Shown here piece by piece: positions 33,858 through 41,379 of a stretch of DNA of 42,762 nucleotides. Position 1 is the first letter of the stretch. The number at the start of each line of letters is the position of its first letter. This stretch comes from an uncultured Flavobacteriales bacterium (GTDB taxonomy: Bacteria; Bacteroidota; Bacteroidia; Flavobacteriales_D; Sanyastnellaceae). The stretch is taken from NCBI GenBank assembly GCA_937974555.1, contig CALJKR010000067.1, positions 1 to 42,762 on the forward strand. Direction: 5' to 3'. The position numbers were made by a program, and so were the translations under genes. The notes under the pieces were generated by a model. It did not search any database and was not told the origin of the DNA. It worked only from the letters and a program-made list of their open reading frames with translations.

Positions 33858-34346
33858 TTATTTCCACATTTGTGCGTGCCAAGAATCACCTAACTTTTTA
33901 ATCAATTGGTTGAATTGATTGTAATCAGCTATTGTTGTATCCAAAATCAAAGTATCGTCATTAATTTCATTGGCCTTTCTCATGGCCCAAAACTGATGAA
34001 TTTTGGCTTGTTGCCATTGACCGTCCTTTTGATAATACACCCACATACGATCCATTAAATCCAACTGAAAATCCTGCATCAATTGACGAATAAACCCAAC
34101 ACTTTTGTCAATACTACATCCGGAAATCGGTTCAAAATCATTCCATCCCAAAACCACAATCATGCGGTCTTCTATCAGCCAAACATCTCCTTGATTTGAC
34201 TTACCATGTGTATTCCAACTGGGTAAGAAATCGGCTCTCAAACGCTCAAAACCTTGAATCTCTTCTTCGGTTAGTACCCGAGGAATATTATAAAACCACA
34301 AACGTGCGGATGGCGATATTTGATTTTGGGTAGCATTAATTTTCAT
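33858..34346 (-). CDS. Conserved flavobacterial hypothetical protein, cytosolic
   Basis: A 162-residue soluble protein without signal peptide or membrane segment. Characteristic stretches are ARLWFYNIPRVLTEEEIQ, FLPSWNTHGKSNQGDVWLIEDRMIVVLGWN and SGCSIDKSVGFIRQLMQDFQLDLMDR. Homologues in flavobacteria are often labelled ABC transporter ATPase, but no Walker A or B motif exists here, so that label is wrong for this sequence. It overlaps the membrane-protein gene upstream by 11 bases and is thus the last gene of the exosortase operon. The Cys/Ser in SGCSID and the paired aromatic residues are conserved-looking, but no function is known. Confidence 0.8.
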   Translation of the reverse strand: MKINATQNQISPSARLWFYNIPRVLTEEEIQGFERLRADFLPSWNTHGKSNQGDVWLIEDRMIVVLGWNDFEPISGCSIDKSVGFIRQLMQDFQLDLMDRMWVYYQKDGQWQQAKIHQFWAMRKANEINDDTLILDTTIADYNQFNQLIKKLGDSWHAQMWK

Positions 34347-34860
34347 ATTTTCTCCTCCATTGATCGATTAAAACAAGCACAAAGAAAGAAGGCGATTGCA
34401 ATATCATCCAAACCTTTCTCCCAATATTCTGAAAAATAAGATCATCTGTGGCCTTTGACAAGGCGTACATCAACAAAACCAAGACAATCAGAGCCAGGTA
34501 ATAGAGGACAATCCAATTTCTTTTCACCTCCACAGATTGGAAACAAAAGGGCAACATCCACCATTCCAACAGCGCAAATGACAGGGTGAAAACAATGGGA
34601 ATAATCCATTTGGACATGGTCCAAAAAGATCGATCCTGCTCATAGAACCAATTCCAATCCGAATGGGAATATATCATGGCATAGGGAGCGGTATCCGCTT
34701 GAAATTTTTTAATCTCCAATTTCTTTTCAAGCGTAAGATGATCAAATTCCTGAAACCGGTCGCGCATCATCAATTGGTAATTGATGTTGACCTTGCACCA
34801 TTCATTGGTCCAAACCATAACCAATGCAAAAACAATGAAAACGATAAAATATCTGTTCAT
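34336..34860 (-). CDS. Exosortase-associated-type membrane protein
   Basis: A 174-residue membrane protein starting at ATG 34860 (MNRYFIVFIVFALVMVW), whose ATGA overlaps the exosortase stop. Four hydrophobic segments: about residues 3-18, 84-105, 116-135 and 150-165. A soluble loop of about 65 residues (20-83) follows the first helix and should face the periplasm; it is rich in charged and aromatic residues (YSHSDWNWFYEQDRSFW). Several Bacteroidota exosortases have such a partner encoded next to them, for example the XrtF-associated protein. I infer a helper role from position and topology only; I do not recognise the family. Confidence 0.65.
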   Translation of the reverse strand: MNRYFIVFIVFALVMVWTNEWCKVNINYQLMMRDRFQEFDHLTLEKKLEIKKFQADTAPYAMIYSHSDWNWFYEQDRSFWTMSKWIIPIVFTLSFALLEWWMLPFCFQSVEVKRNWIVLYYLALIVLVLLMYALSKATDDLIFQNIGRKVWMILQSPSFFVLVLIDQWRRKYEN

Positions 34861-35372
34861 TGCTTCCCAACAAATTGAAACTTTCTCAACCACAAATACC
34901 ACAATGCTACAACGGCGCTGTATACAAGAACCGTAAAAGTATAATCATGATTGAAGGCCAAGCTTTGGGGAAAATGATGCTCGATTATCGCCAAAGAGAT
35001 AATTCGCAAAACATTAAAAACCTCTATTACCAGTGATCCCAAGACCATGTATACTCCCTTGCGCTTCCAACCTCCCGGAAGATAAAACAGGACCGCAGAG
35101 AAAACCCAAATCAATGCAAAGCCATCACAATTGGAGGAAATCCAAACCCCATTTGATCCTTGGATATGGATGGTATTGTGCCAATCCGATTGATGTGGCA
35201 AAAGCACATAACCCAACCATTGAAGGACAGGTTCAGAACAAGAAACCAAGAGGTGAATCAGGGATTCGTCAAAAGAAGTTTTGGGTAAAATCCATAAATC
35301 GTAGATAAGCAAGCCTACCGCGTAGGTTGCTACAACCAGGGCAATGAATTTGAAAGTCGATCTCGACCTCAT
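34857..35372 (-). CDS. Exosortase/archaeosortase-family transpeptidase
   Basis: A 171-residue polytopic membrane protein with the catalytic signature of exosortases: Cys82 in SSNCDGFALIW, Arg123 in EVFNVLRIISLAIIEHH, and His142 in FNHDYTF. Helices lie near 8-26, 84-100, 105-130 and 145-163. The enzyme recognises a C-terminal tripartite tail, cleaves it and probably joins the protein to a surface polymer. It is short compared with proteobacterial EpsH-type exosortases (about 260-500 residues), like the XrtF/XrtX class of Bacteroidota. The gene starts three bases after the small tail-bearing protein and overlaps the membrane-protein gene by four bases. Subfamily cannot be fixed without profile searches. 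Confidence 0.83.
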   Translation of the reverse strand: MRSRSTFKFIALVVATYAVGLLIYDLWILPKTSFDESLIHLLVSCSEPVLQWLGYVLLPHQSDWHNTIHIQGSNGVWISSNCDGFALIWVFSAVLFYLPGGWKRKGVYMVLGSLVIEVFNVLRIISLAIIEHHFPQSLAFNHDYTFTVLVYSAVVALWYLWLRKFQFVGKQ

Positions 35373-35375
35373 TTA

Positions 35376-35600
35376 CTATTGCTGCCCTTTTCTGTCTCGC
35401 CATGCCTTGGCACCGCCGATCGCTAGCCCTGTGGCCAGTAACAAGGTCACCCCACCATCCAATGGGATAGGGCAAGGTCCAAATCCCCCTCCGCAAGGTA
35501 CACCACCGCCTCCAGGATCTGGAAGCTGGGCCCACATCGCCACTTGAGCCAAAATCATGAGGCATGTCAAAAGCCCTGAAAAAAGAATCTTTTTTAGCAT
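35376..35600 (-). CDS. Micro-substrate with PID-CTERM-like sorting tail
   Basis: A 74-residue precursor. Residues 1-25 are a signal peptide (MLKKILFSGLLTCLMILAQ then VAMWAQ). A segment of about 18 residues rich in Gly, Pro and Cys follows (LPDPGGGGVPCGGGFGPC, Cys36 and Cys43). Then comes a tripartite tail: motif PIPLDGG, one hydrophobic helix (VTLLLATGLAIGGA) and a basic end (KAWRDRKGQQ). This is the layout of exosortase substrates and resembles the PID-CTERM tail of Bacteroidota. After processing only about 20 residues would remain. I start at ATG 35600, six bases after TATTTTTG; the start nine bases upstream overlaps that box. It is the first gene of the exosortase operon. Confidence 0.75.
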   Translation of the reverse strand: MLKKILFSGLLTCLMILAQVAMWAQLPDPGGGGVPCGGGFGPCPIPLDGGVTLLLATGLAIGGAKAWRDRKGQQ

Positions 35601-35711
35601 AGAAAACAAAAATAGAATAAATACTTCTATTGTTCGAAAACTAACGAAATAATTCTACTTTGCTTTTCCCCAAAACGATATATTTGCACATAGGGACATT
35701 GGATTCTGCAA
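35601..35711. promoter_or_regulatory. Divergent promoter region between the exosortase operon and the Wzc-like gene
   Basis: On the minus strand TATTTTTG (35614-35607) is a perfect -7 box six bases before the micro-substrate ATG. On the plus strand TATATTTG (35679-35686) lies 25 bases before the kinase ATG, with TTTG at 35659-35662 as a slightly close -33 element (16 bases). Shared control of the two transcripts is possible but not shown. Confidence 0.55.
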
Positions 35712-38132
35712 ATGAGTAATACAGGAAAATCTGGAGCAATCGATACTGAGGATTTAATCCCTATCCTGAAATTTGTAAGCAAAAACTGGATACTGGTTCC
35801 CATCTTCTGCAGTATCGCCTTTGTGATGGCCTATTTCCAGAGTCACAAGCTTCCTGATATTTACGGCGCCTCAGCAGAGATTTTGTTAAAATCCAACGAT
35901 TCTTACAATTACCAAAGCAAAATTTATTCAAGCGTTGGATATTACTCCGTTCTTCAAGACATCAATAACCAAAAAAGAGCCATCAAATCCAAAGACTTGA
36001 TTGGTCGGGTTATTGACAAATTGGATTTTAACGTCAGCTATTTCATTGTCGGCCGTATCCGAACTGCTCAAGTATCCAACTTTGGATCACTCATCGTGGA
36101 TTGCCCATGGGAAAAACTGAGCGCACGATTGTACAATATACCCATTTTTATCAAAGTAATTGATCGGGAAAAATATCAAATCTCCTATGAGTATCACGGA
36201 GTAAAATTCTTTAAGGAAGTAAAATTTGGAGAAGAATACAAGGATACCCGGATGCAATTGAAGATTACCATTGCCAATGGAATATTCCCAGAGGAGTTTG
36301 AAACCATCATGGAGCAGACCTACAAATTCATTGTTCTTTCTAGGGATCAATTGGTGAATCGGTATGCTTCGATGGTGCAAGTGAGTAACAATTCCAACTC
36401 CAGCATTTTAACTTTATCCATCAACGATGGATTGCCAGAATTATGTCAACAGTTTTTGGATACTCTAACACAAGAGTATATTCAGTACACCATAAAAAGT
36501 CAATTGGATGTCAACACCAATACTTTGATGTACATCGACAAACAATTGAAAGAGCTGACCACCATAACGGATTCTTTAACGTACATTCTAAACAGTATTT
36601 CTCCTGAGAACAATGACATTGAGTTAACTGAAACCCAAGAAGAGGTAATCAATCAATTGAAAGAAGTTGAAAAGCAATTGTATGAGGTAGAAAATAAAAG
36701 CAAAGCGATTGCTAAACTAGAACAGTACTTTCAAAACGTAAACAACTCGGATTACGCTACCAAAATTTATCCGTTTGAGTATTCTGACACATACCTGTCT
36801 GACCACATATCCAAATTACTGGAGTTAAAGCAGCGTCGAGCCAATTTACTTTTTGACTTCAAACAAGCCGATTCAAGAATTGGTAGAATAGACAATGAAA
36901 TCAATAGTTTGATTGAAACAATTAAAAACTATATCTCCCATAGCAAAGGACAAATTGATCAGCGACTAAAGAGTATCTACCAAGAAAAAGCCGATTTAGA
37001 AGGTGAATTGAAAGGCATCCCAAAAGACAAAAAAGAGATTTTAAATATTGAGCGGAAAATCGCGGTTAATGAATCACTTTACAATTTCCTTTTGGAGAAA
37101 CGCGCCAATACTGTCATAGCCAAGGCTGGTATTGTGCCTGAAACCACGGTTTTGGAAAAGGCACGTTCCATTGGAATCGTAGGTCCAAACAGAAAAAAAT
37201 ACACCTATGTTGCCTTGGGTATCGGTTTCGTTTTGGCCATTGTAGTTGGTTTCATCAGAACCCTTTTCTTTGAGCGAATTGAAAATACCAAAGAGTTAAA
37301 ATCGATTTCAAAAATTCCCATCATCGGTGGAGTTCCCTTTTATGCTGAAGCGGATGACAATCCCATATCCATCGTTTCAGCACCCCGGAGTAACATCAGT
37401 GAATCCTTCCGATCGATCAGAACCAATTTGCAATATTTGTTGCCCAAGGACGACAAGAAAATCATGCTGGTTTCTTCCTTGCATCCAGGAGAAGGAAAGA
37501 CATTTGTTTCTGTCAACCTTGCGTCCACCTTTGCCAAAGCGGGCAAGCGTGTCATTCTATTGGACTTTGACATGCACAAACCCAAGATTCACAAGGTATT
37601 TAAAAGACAAAACATCTCTGGAATTTCTTCTTTCCTCGTAAATCAAAAAGATTGGAGAGAAAGTGTTATTCACTCGGAAATTCAAAACTTGGATATTATT
37701 TTGGCTGGACCTGTTCCTCCCAACGCATCAGAATTGGTTCTATCCAGTAAAGTGGATGATTTGATTGCTGAACTTAAAGACAATTATGACTTTATCATCA
37801 TCGATACTCCTCCATTGGCCTTGATCAGTGATTCATTGGTATTAATGAATAAAGTTCAGTTGGGATTGTTTGTAATGAACACCCAAAAAGCCACCAAGCA
37901 AGGGGTTAGATTCTTGGAAGACACCTTGGAACAAAACGAAATTTCTCACGTCACATTGCTGCTGAACAATATCAAGCAAAACAGATGGCGTTACTACTAT
38001 TCTAAATATGCATACAAATACGGATATGGGTATGTATATGGTTACGGATATGGATATGGTGACGGATATCGATATGGGTATGGAGAATACAGTGAGAACG
38101 CGGAAAAAGCCAGGAAAAAAAGCAACGACTAA
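35712..38132 (+). CDS. Wzc-like polysaccharide co-polymerase / bacterial tyrosine kinase
   Basis: An 806-residue inner-membrane protein: Wzz domain with first helix near 25-45, a long periplasmic coiled-coil part (about 230-460), second helix near 495-515 (VALGIGFVLAIVVGFI), and a cytoplasmic BY-kinase domain. Kinase motifs: Walker A HPGEGKT (591-597), Walker A-prime VILLDFDMHKPKIHK and Walker B FIIIDTPPLALISD. The C-terminal cluster (about 761-793) has 16 tyrosines in 33 residues, mostly as Tyr-Gly pairs, where the kinase autophosphorylates. It controls chain length and export of capsule or exopolysaccharide together with an outer-membrane Wza-type channel, which is not in the window. It is divergent from the exosortase operon; clpP follows after ten bases. 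Confidence 0.93.
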   Translation: MSNTGKSGAIDTEDLIPILKFVSKNWILVPIFCSIAFVMAYFQSHKLPDIYGASAEILLKSNDSYNYQSKIYSSVGYYSVLQDINNQKRAIKSKDLIGRVIDKLDFNVSYFIVGRIRTAQVSNFGSLIVDCPWEKLSARLYNIPIFIKVIDREKYQISYEYHGVKFFKEVKFGEEYKDTRMQLKITIANGIFPEEFETIMEQTYKFIVLSRDQLVNRYASMVQVSNNSNSSILTLSINDGLPELCQQFLDTLTQEYIQYTIKSQLDVNTNTLMYIDKQLKELTTITDSLTYILNSISPENNDIELTETQEEVINQLKEVEKQLYEVENKSKAIAKLEQYFQNVNNSDYATKIYPFEYSDTYLSDHISKLLELKQRRANLLFDFKQADSRIGRIDNEINSLIETIKNYISHSKGQIDQRLKSIYQEKADLEGELKGIPKDKKEILNIERKIAVNESLYNFLLEKRANTVIAKAGIVPETTVLEKARSIGIVGPNRKKYTYVALGIGFVLAIVVGFIRTLFFERIENTKELKSISKIPIIGGVPFYAEADDNPISIVSAPRSNISESFRSIRTNLQYLLPKDDKKIMLVSSLHPGEGKTFVSVNLASTFAKAGKRVILLDFDMHKPKIHKVFKRQNISGISSFLVNQKDWRESVIHSEIQNLDIILAGPVPPNASELVLSSKVDDLIAELKDNYDFIIIDTPPLALISDSLVLMNKVQLGLFVMNTQKATKQGVRFLEDTLEQNEISHVTLLLNNIKQNRWRYYYSKYAYKYGYGYVYGYGYGYGDGYRYGYGEYSENAEKARKKSND
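37992..38090 (+). repeat. Short-period Tyr-Gly coding repeat in the kinase tail
   Basis: The DNA for the tyrosine cluster is built from imperfect hexamers of the form GGATATGG or GGTTACGG, repeated about ten times. Codons alternate TAT/TAC and GGA/GGT, so the repeat is degenerate at the DNA level but strict in protein. Confidence 0.7.
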
Positions 38133-38142
38133 ATTGTAATAT

Positions 38143-38823
38143 ATGATCAATAGAAAAGAATTCAGAAAATTCGCGATGAGCAATCGCGGGATTACAGGAA
38201 CCACATTTGATGATGTCATTTCTCACATGTATGGTCCAGAGATGATGACCAGAACGGTCATTGAAGAAAGAAATATGCCATTCCGTGAGGTTGATGTTTT
38301 TTCTCGATTAATGGCTGACCGCATCATTTTCTTGGGAACAGAGATTGACGATTACATCGCGAATATCATTCAAGCGCAATTGTTGTTTTTAGAAAACACC
38401 GATTCCAAGAAAGACATTCAAATTTATATCAACTCACCCGGTGGTAGTGTATATGCAGGTTTGGGAATATATGACACCATGCAATACATCAATCCCGATG
38501 TAGCAACCATCTGTACTGGGATGGCAGCCTCAATGGGTGCCGTACTTTTGTGCGCGGGTCATGCCGGTAAACGCACCGGATTAAAACACTCTCGCGTTAT
38601 GATACACCAGCCTTTGGGTGGGGCAAGAGGTCAAGCTTCAGATATTGAAATCACAGCCCGTGAAATTCAAAAATTGAAGAAGGAATTATATGAAATCATT
38701 GCCTCTCATAGCGGAAAATCCTATGATCAAGTGTGGGCAGATAGTGATCGTGATTATTGGATGATCGCTTCGGAAGCCAAAGAATATGGCATGATTGACG
38801 AAGTTTTAGAAAGAAAAAGATAA
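38143..38823 (+). CDS. clpP: ATP-dependent Clp protease proteolytic subunit
   Basis: The 226-residue serine protease that forms the tetradecameric barrel fed by ClpX. The catalytic triad is Ser130 (CTGMAASMGAVLL), His155 (RVMIHQPLGG) and Asp204 (DSDRDYWM); spacing Ser-His 25 and His-Asp 49 equals E. coli ClpP. INSPGGSVYAGLGIYDTMQ is the oxyanion-strand region. An N-terminal extension of about 30 residues before the family core may be a propeptide. It begins ten bases after the Wzc-like gene and ends at a hairpin terminator; clpX is separated from it by priA instead of following directly. Confidence 0.97.
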   Translation: MINRKEFRKFAMSNRGITGTTFDDVISHMYGPEMMTRTVIEERNMPFREVDVFSRLMADRIIFLGTEIDDYIANIIQAQLLFLENTDSKKDIQIYINSPGGSVYAGLGIYDTMQYINPDVATICTGMAASMGAVLLCAGHAGKRTGLKHSRVMIHQPLGGARGQASDIEITAREIQKLKKELYEIIASHSGKSYDQVWADSDRDYWMIASEAKEYGMIDEVLERKR

Positions 38824-38842
38824 TCTACTTTGATGGTTTAAG

Positions 38843-38869
38843 AAATGCCGCCTTGCGCGGCATTTTTTT
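38843..38869 (+). terminator. Hairpin terminator after clpP, directly before priA
   Basis: A 9-bp stem (AAATGCCGC / GCGGCATTT) with loop CTTGC is followed by a run of seven T. The priA ATG starts nine bases after the T-run, so there is no room for a promoter downstream of the hairpin; priA must depend on read-through or on a promoter that overlaps the hairpin. Confidence 0.85.
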
Positions 38870-38878
38870 CCTCTGCTT

Positions 38879-41341
38879 ATGGCTGTATTCGCCGATATCA
38901 TACTTCCGCTTAATTTGCCCAGGCCACTCACCTACAGTGTACCTGAGCATATGGATGCCTATCTGCAGCCGGGTATGCGCGTGGTGGTTCCACTGGGAGC
39001 ATCCAAAAAATATCCCGGTATTATCATACGATTGCACCAAGATGCCCCGTCTCAATATGAGCCCAAGGCCATTGAATCTCTGATTGATGAATACCCCATT
39101 GTAACTGAAAAGCAAATCAGATTTTGGTTCTGGGTATCTGAATATTATCTCTGCTCTGTTGGTGAAGTAATGACCACAGCCCTGCCACCGGGGTTAAAGT
39201 TTGATGAAGAGACCACCTATCTCATACATGAGGCCACTGATCCATCATCCTCTATTTTTAAACCCCTCGAAAAAAAGATACTCGAATTTCTTGCAGCCAA
39301 TGGAGCCCACAATTGGGAACAGCTCGTTCGACACATCAAGGATACCGATGCTCCTAAAGCATTACGGAGATTAATTGACTTAAAGGCAGTCGTCGCACAA
39401 CAAGAAGTAAAACAGCGTTATAAACCCAAGACCATTGATGTTGTCCTATGGGACCAATTTCCTGAAAACGAAAACGAGCAAAAAGAGATATTTCTACAGC
39501 TCGAAAAAAAGGCAAAAAAGCAACATGATCTGTTGCTATACTTTCTACTCAAATGTCCCGATAGCAGCGCTACCCCAATAAACAAAAAAGAATTACTCAC
39601 ACAAAGTAATTCTTCATTGGCCATACTCAACGCATTGGTTGAGAAAGGATGGTTAAAAATGGAGAAGAAAAATATTGATCGATTACAAGAAAGTCTGCTT
39701 CCTCCCATTCTACTACCTCAATTGTCTAATGACCAGGAAAGAGCCAAAAAAGAGATCGAGAAAATTTGGGAAGAGAAATCAACTGTATTGCTTCATGGTG
39801 TCACCGGCAGTGGGAAGACCGCAGTGTACGCTCGAATCATAGAGGAGAAAATTGCCCAAGGGCAACAAGTCCTTTTCTTACTACCTGAAATAGCACTAAC
39901 AACCCAAATTGTCATTCGTTTAAAACAATATTTTGGAGTTCGTGCTGGCGTATATCACAGCGGACATTCTGGTAACGAAAGAACAGAAACCTGGAGCAAG
40001 GTCATCAGTCATGTGCCCGGCGAAAATGACATTATCATTGGTGCCCGAAGCGCGCTATTTCTTCCATTTGAAAGATTGGGTTTGATTATCGTTGATGAGG
40101 AGCACGATAGCAGTTATAAGCAACAAGATCCAGCACCGCGATATAATGGTCGGGATGCGGCCATTGTTTTGGCATCACTGCATCGATGCCCCGTGTTGCT
40201 GGGCAGCGCAACACCCTCATTGGAAAGTTATCGAAATACAGAGACCGGAAGATATGGTTTGGTAGAATTGAATCAAAGATTTGGAAACGCTCAAATGCCA
40301 GAAATAGCGCTTATCGATCTTTTGGCAGAGCGAAAAATACAAAAGGTTCAAGGGTCGCTCAGTGAGTCGCTTATTCACTGTATTGAAAAAACATTGGAGC
40401 AAAAAAAACAAGTTATTCTCTTTCAGAATAGACGGGGTTATACTCCACAATGGCAATGTCAAACATGCGGATGGATGGCCAAGTGCACCCGTTGTGATGT
40501 GAGCATGACGTATCACAAAATGGATCACAACCTAGAGTGTCACTATTGCGGATACAAAACACTCCCTCCTAAAAGTTGTACCGTATGCCACTCGCATGAT
40601 GTGAAAATGCTCGGTGCAGGAACAGAAAAAATTGAAGAAGAAATTGCAGAATTCTTTCCCAAAGCAACCATTCAAAGAATGGATGCGGATACCACGCGAA
40701 ATAAAAATAGCCAAGCCGATATTGTCGAAAGAGTCCAAAGTGGAGAGGTCGATATTTTGGTTGGAACGCAAATGGTGACCAAAGGATTGGATTTTGCGAA
40801 CGTTGCCCTTGTTGGTGTAATTCATGCAGATCGTCTGCTTGCTTTTCCCGATTTTAGAGCATTAGAGAGAAGTTTTCAAATCCTGGTACAGGTAGCGGGA
40901 AGGTCAGGAAGAGGAGAGGATTTGGGTCAAGTCTTGATTCAAACCACCCAACCACAGCATTGGCTTTATCCGTTGATCAAAGAAAACAAATACAAGGATT
41001 TTTATAAAAAAGAAATTCAAGAGAGATTTCAATTTGGGTACCCCCCGTTTGTAAGAATGGTTCGTCTGGTTCTAAAAAACAAAAACGAGCAAGAAGTTGA
41101 AATGACTGCGCAATACCTTGTGGAACAACTGAGAGGGAAGCTCAAAGAGGGAATATTAGGACCAGAAAAACCATTCATTGCTCGAATCAACTTATACTAT
41201 TTACGCGTGATTCATATCAAAATAGGACTTGGCAAGCAAATGACCGAGAGCAAAGAAATCATTTACAAACAGGTTCAGAATTTAAAAGCGATTCCTCCTT
41301 ACAATAAAACCAGAATCAACATTGATGTTGACCCTCAATAA
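38879..41341 (+). CDS. priA: Primosomal protein N' (replication restart helicase)
   Basis: An 820-residue DExH helicase that reloads the replisome at stalled forks. The N-terminal 3' DNA-binding domain starts ILPLNLPRPLTYSVPEHMD. Helicase motifs: Walker A GVTGSGKTAVY (residues 307-314), LLPEIALTTQI, IIVDEEHDSSYKQQDPAPRYNGRD (motif II), LGSATPSLES (motif III). The zinc-binding insert (CQTCGWMAKCTRCDVSMTYH, then CHYCGYKTLPPKSCTVCHS) has all eight cysteines. Later motifs VGTQMVTKGLDF and QVAGRSGRGEDLGQVLIQT are present. Length is slightly above E. coli (732) as usual for Bacteroidota. It is unusually placed between clpP and clpX. Confidence 0.96.
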   Translation: MAVFADIILPLNLPRPLTYSVPEHMDAYLQPGMRVVVPLGASKKYPGIIIRLHQDAPSQYEPKAIESLIDEYPIVTEKQIRFWFWVSEYYLCSVGEVMTTALPPGLKFDEETTYLIHEATDPSSSIFKPLEKKILEFLAANGAHNWEQLVRHIKDTDAPKALRRLIDLKAVVAQQEVKQRYKPKTIDVVLWDQFPENENEQKEIFLQLEKKAKKQHDLLLYFLLKCPDSSATPINKKELLTQSNSSLAILNALVEKGWLKMEKKNIDRLQESLLPPILLPQLSNDQERAKKEIEKIWEEKSTVLLHGVTGSGKTAVYARIIEEKIAQGQQVLFLLPEIALTTQIVIRLKQYFGVRAGVYHSGHSGNERTETWSKVISHVPGENDIIIGARSALFLPFERLGLIIVDEEHDSSYKQQDPAPRYNGRDAAIVLASLHRCPVLLGSATPSLESYRNTETGRYGLVELNQRFGNAQMPEIALIDLLAERKIQKVQGSLSESLIHCIEKTLEQKKQVILFQNRRGYTPQWQCQTCGWMAKCTRCDVSMTYHKMDHNLECHYCGYKTLPPKSCTVCHSHDVKMLGAGTEKIEEEIAEFFPKATIQRMDADTTRNKNSQADIVERVQSGEVDILVGTQMVTKGLDFANVALVGVIHADRLLAFPDFRALERSFQILVQVAGRSGRGEDLGQVLIQTTQPQHWLYPLIKENKYKDFYKKEIQERFQFGYPPFVRMVRLVLKNKNEQEVEMTAQYLVEQLRGKLKEGILGPEKPFIARINLYYLRVIHIKIGLGKQMTESKEIIYKQVQNLKAIPPYNKTRINIDVDPQ

Positions 41342-41379
41342 GCTTGGGCTGTTGTATCTTAGCCAAGCTAATTTTTTTT

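Noticed and set aside
33858..34346. ABC transporter ATPase label for the 162-residue protein
   Set aside because: No Walker A, signature or Walker B motif is present; the label appears to be an inherited misannotation.
33858..38132. Horizontally acquired island at the exosortase locus
   Set aside because: No tRNA, integrase, direct repeats or obvious composition shift is visible at its borders; housekeeping genes lie directly on the right.
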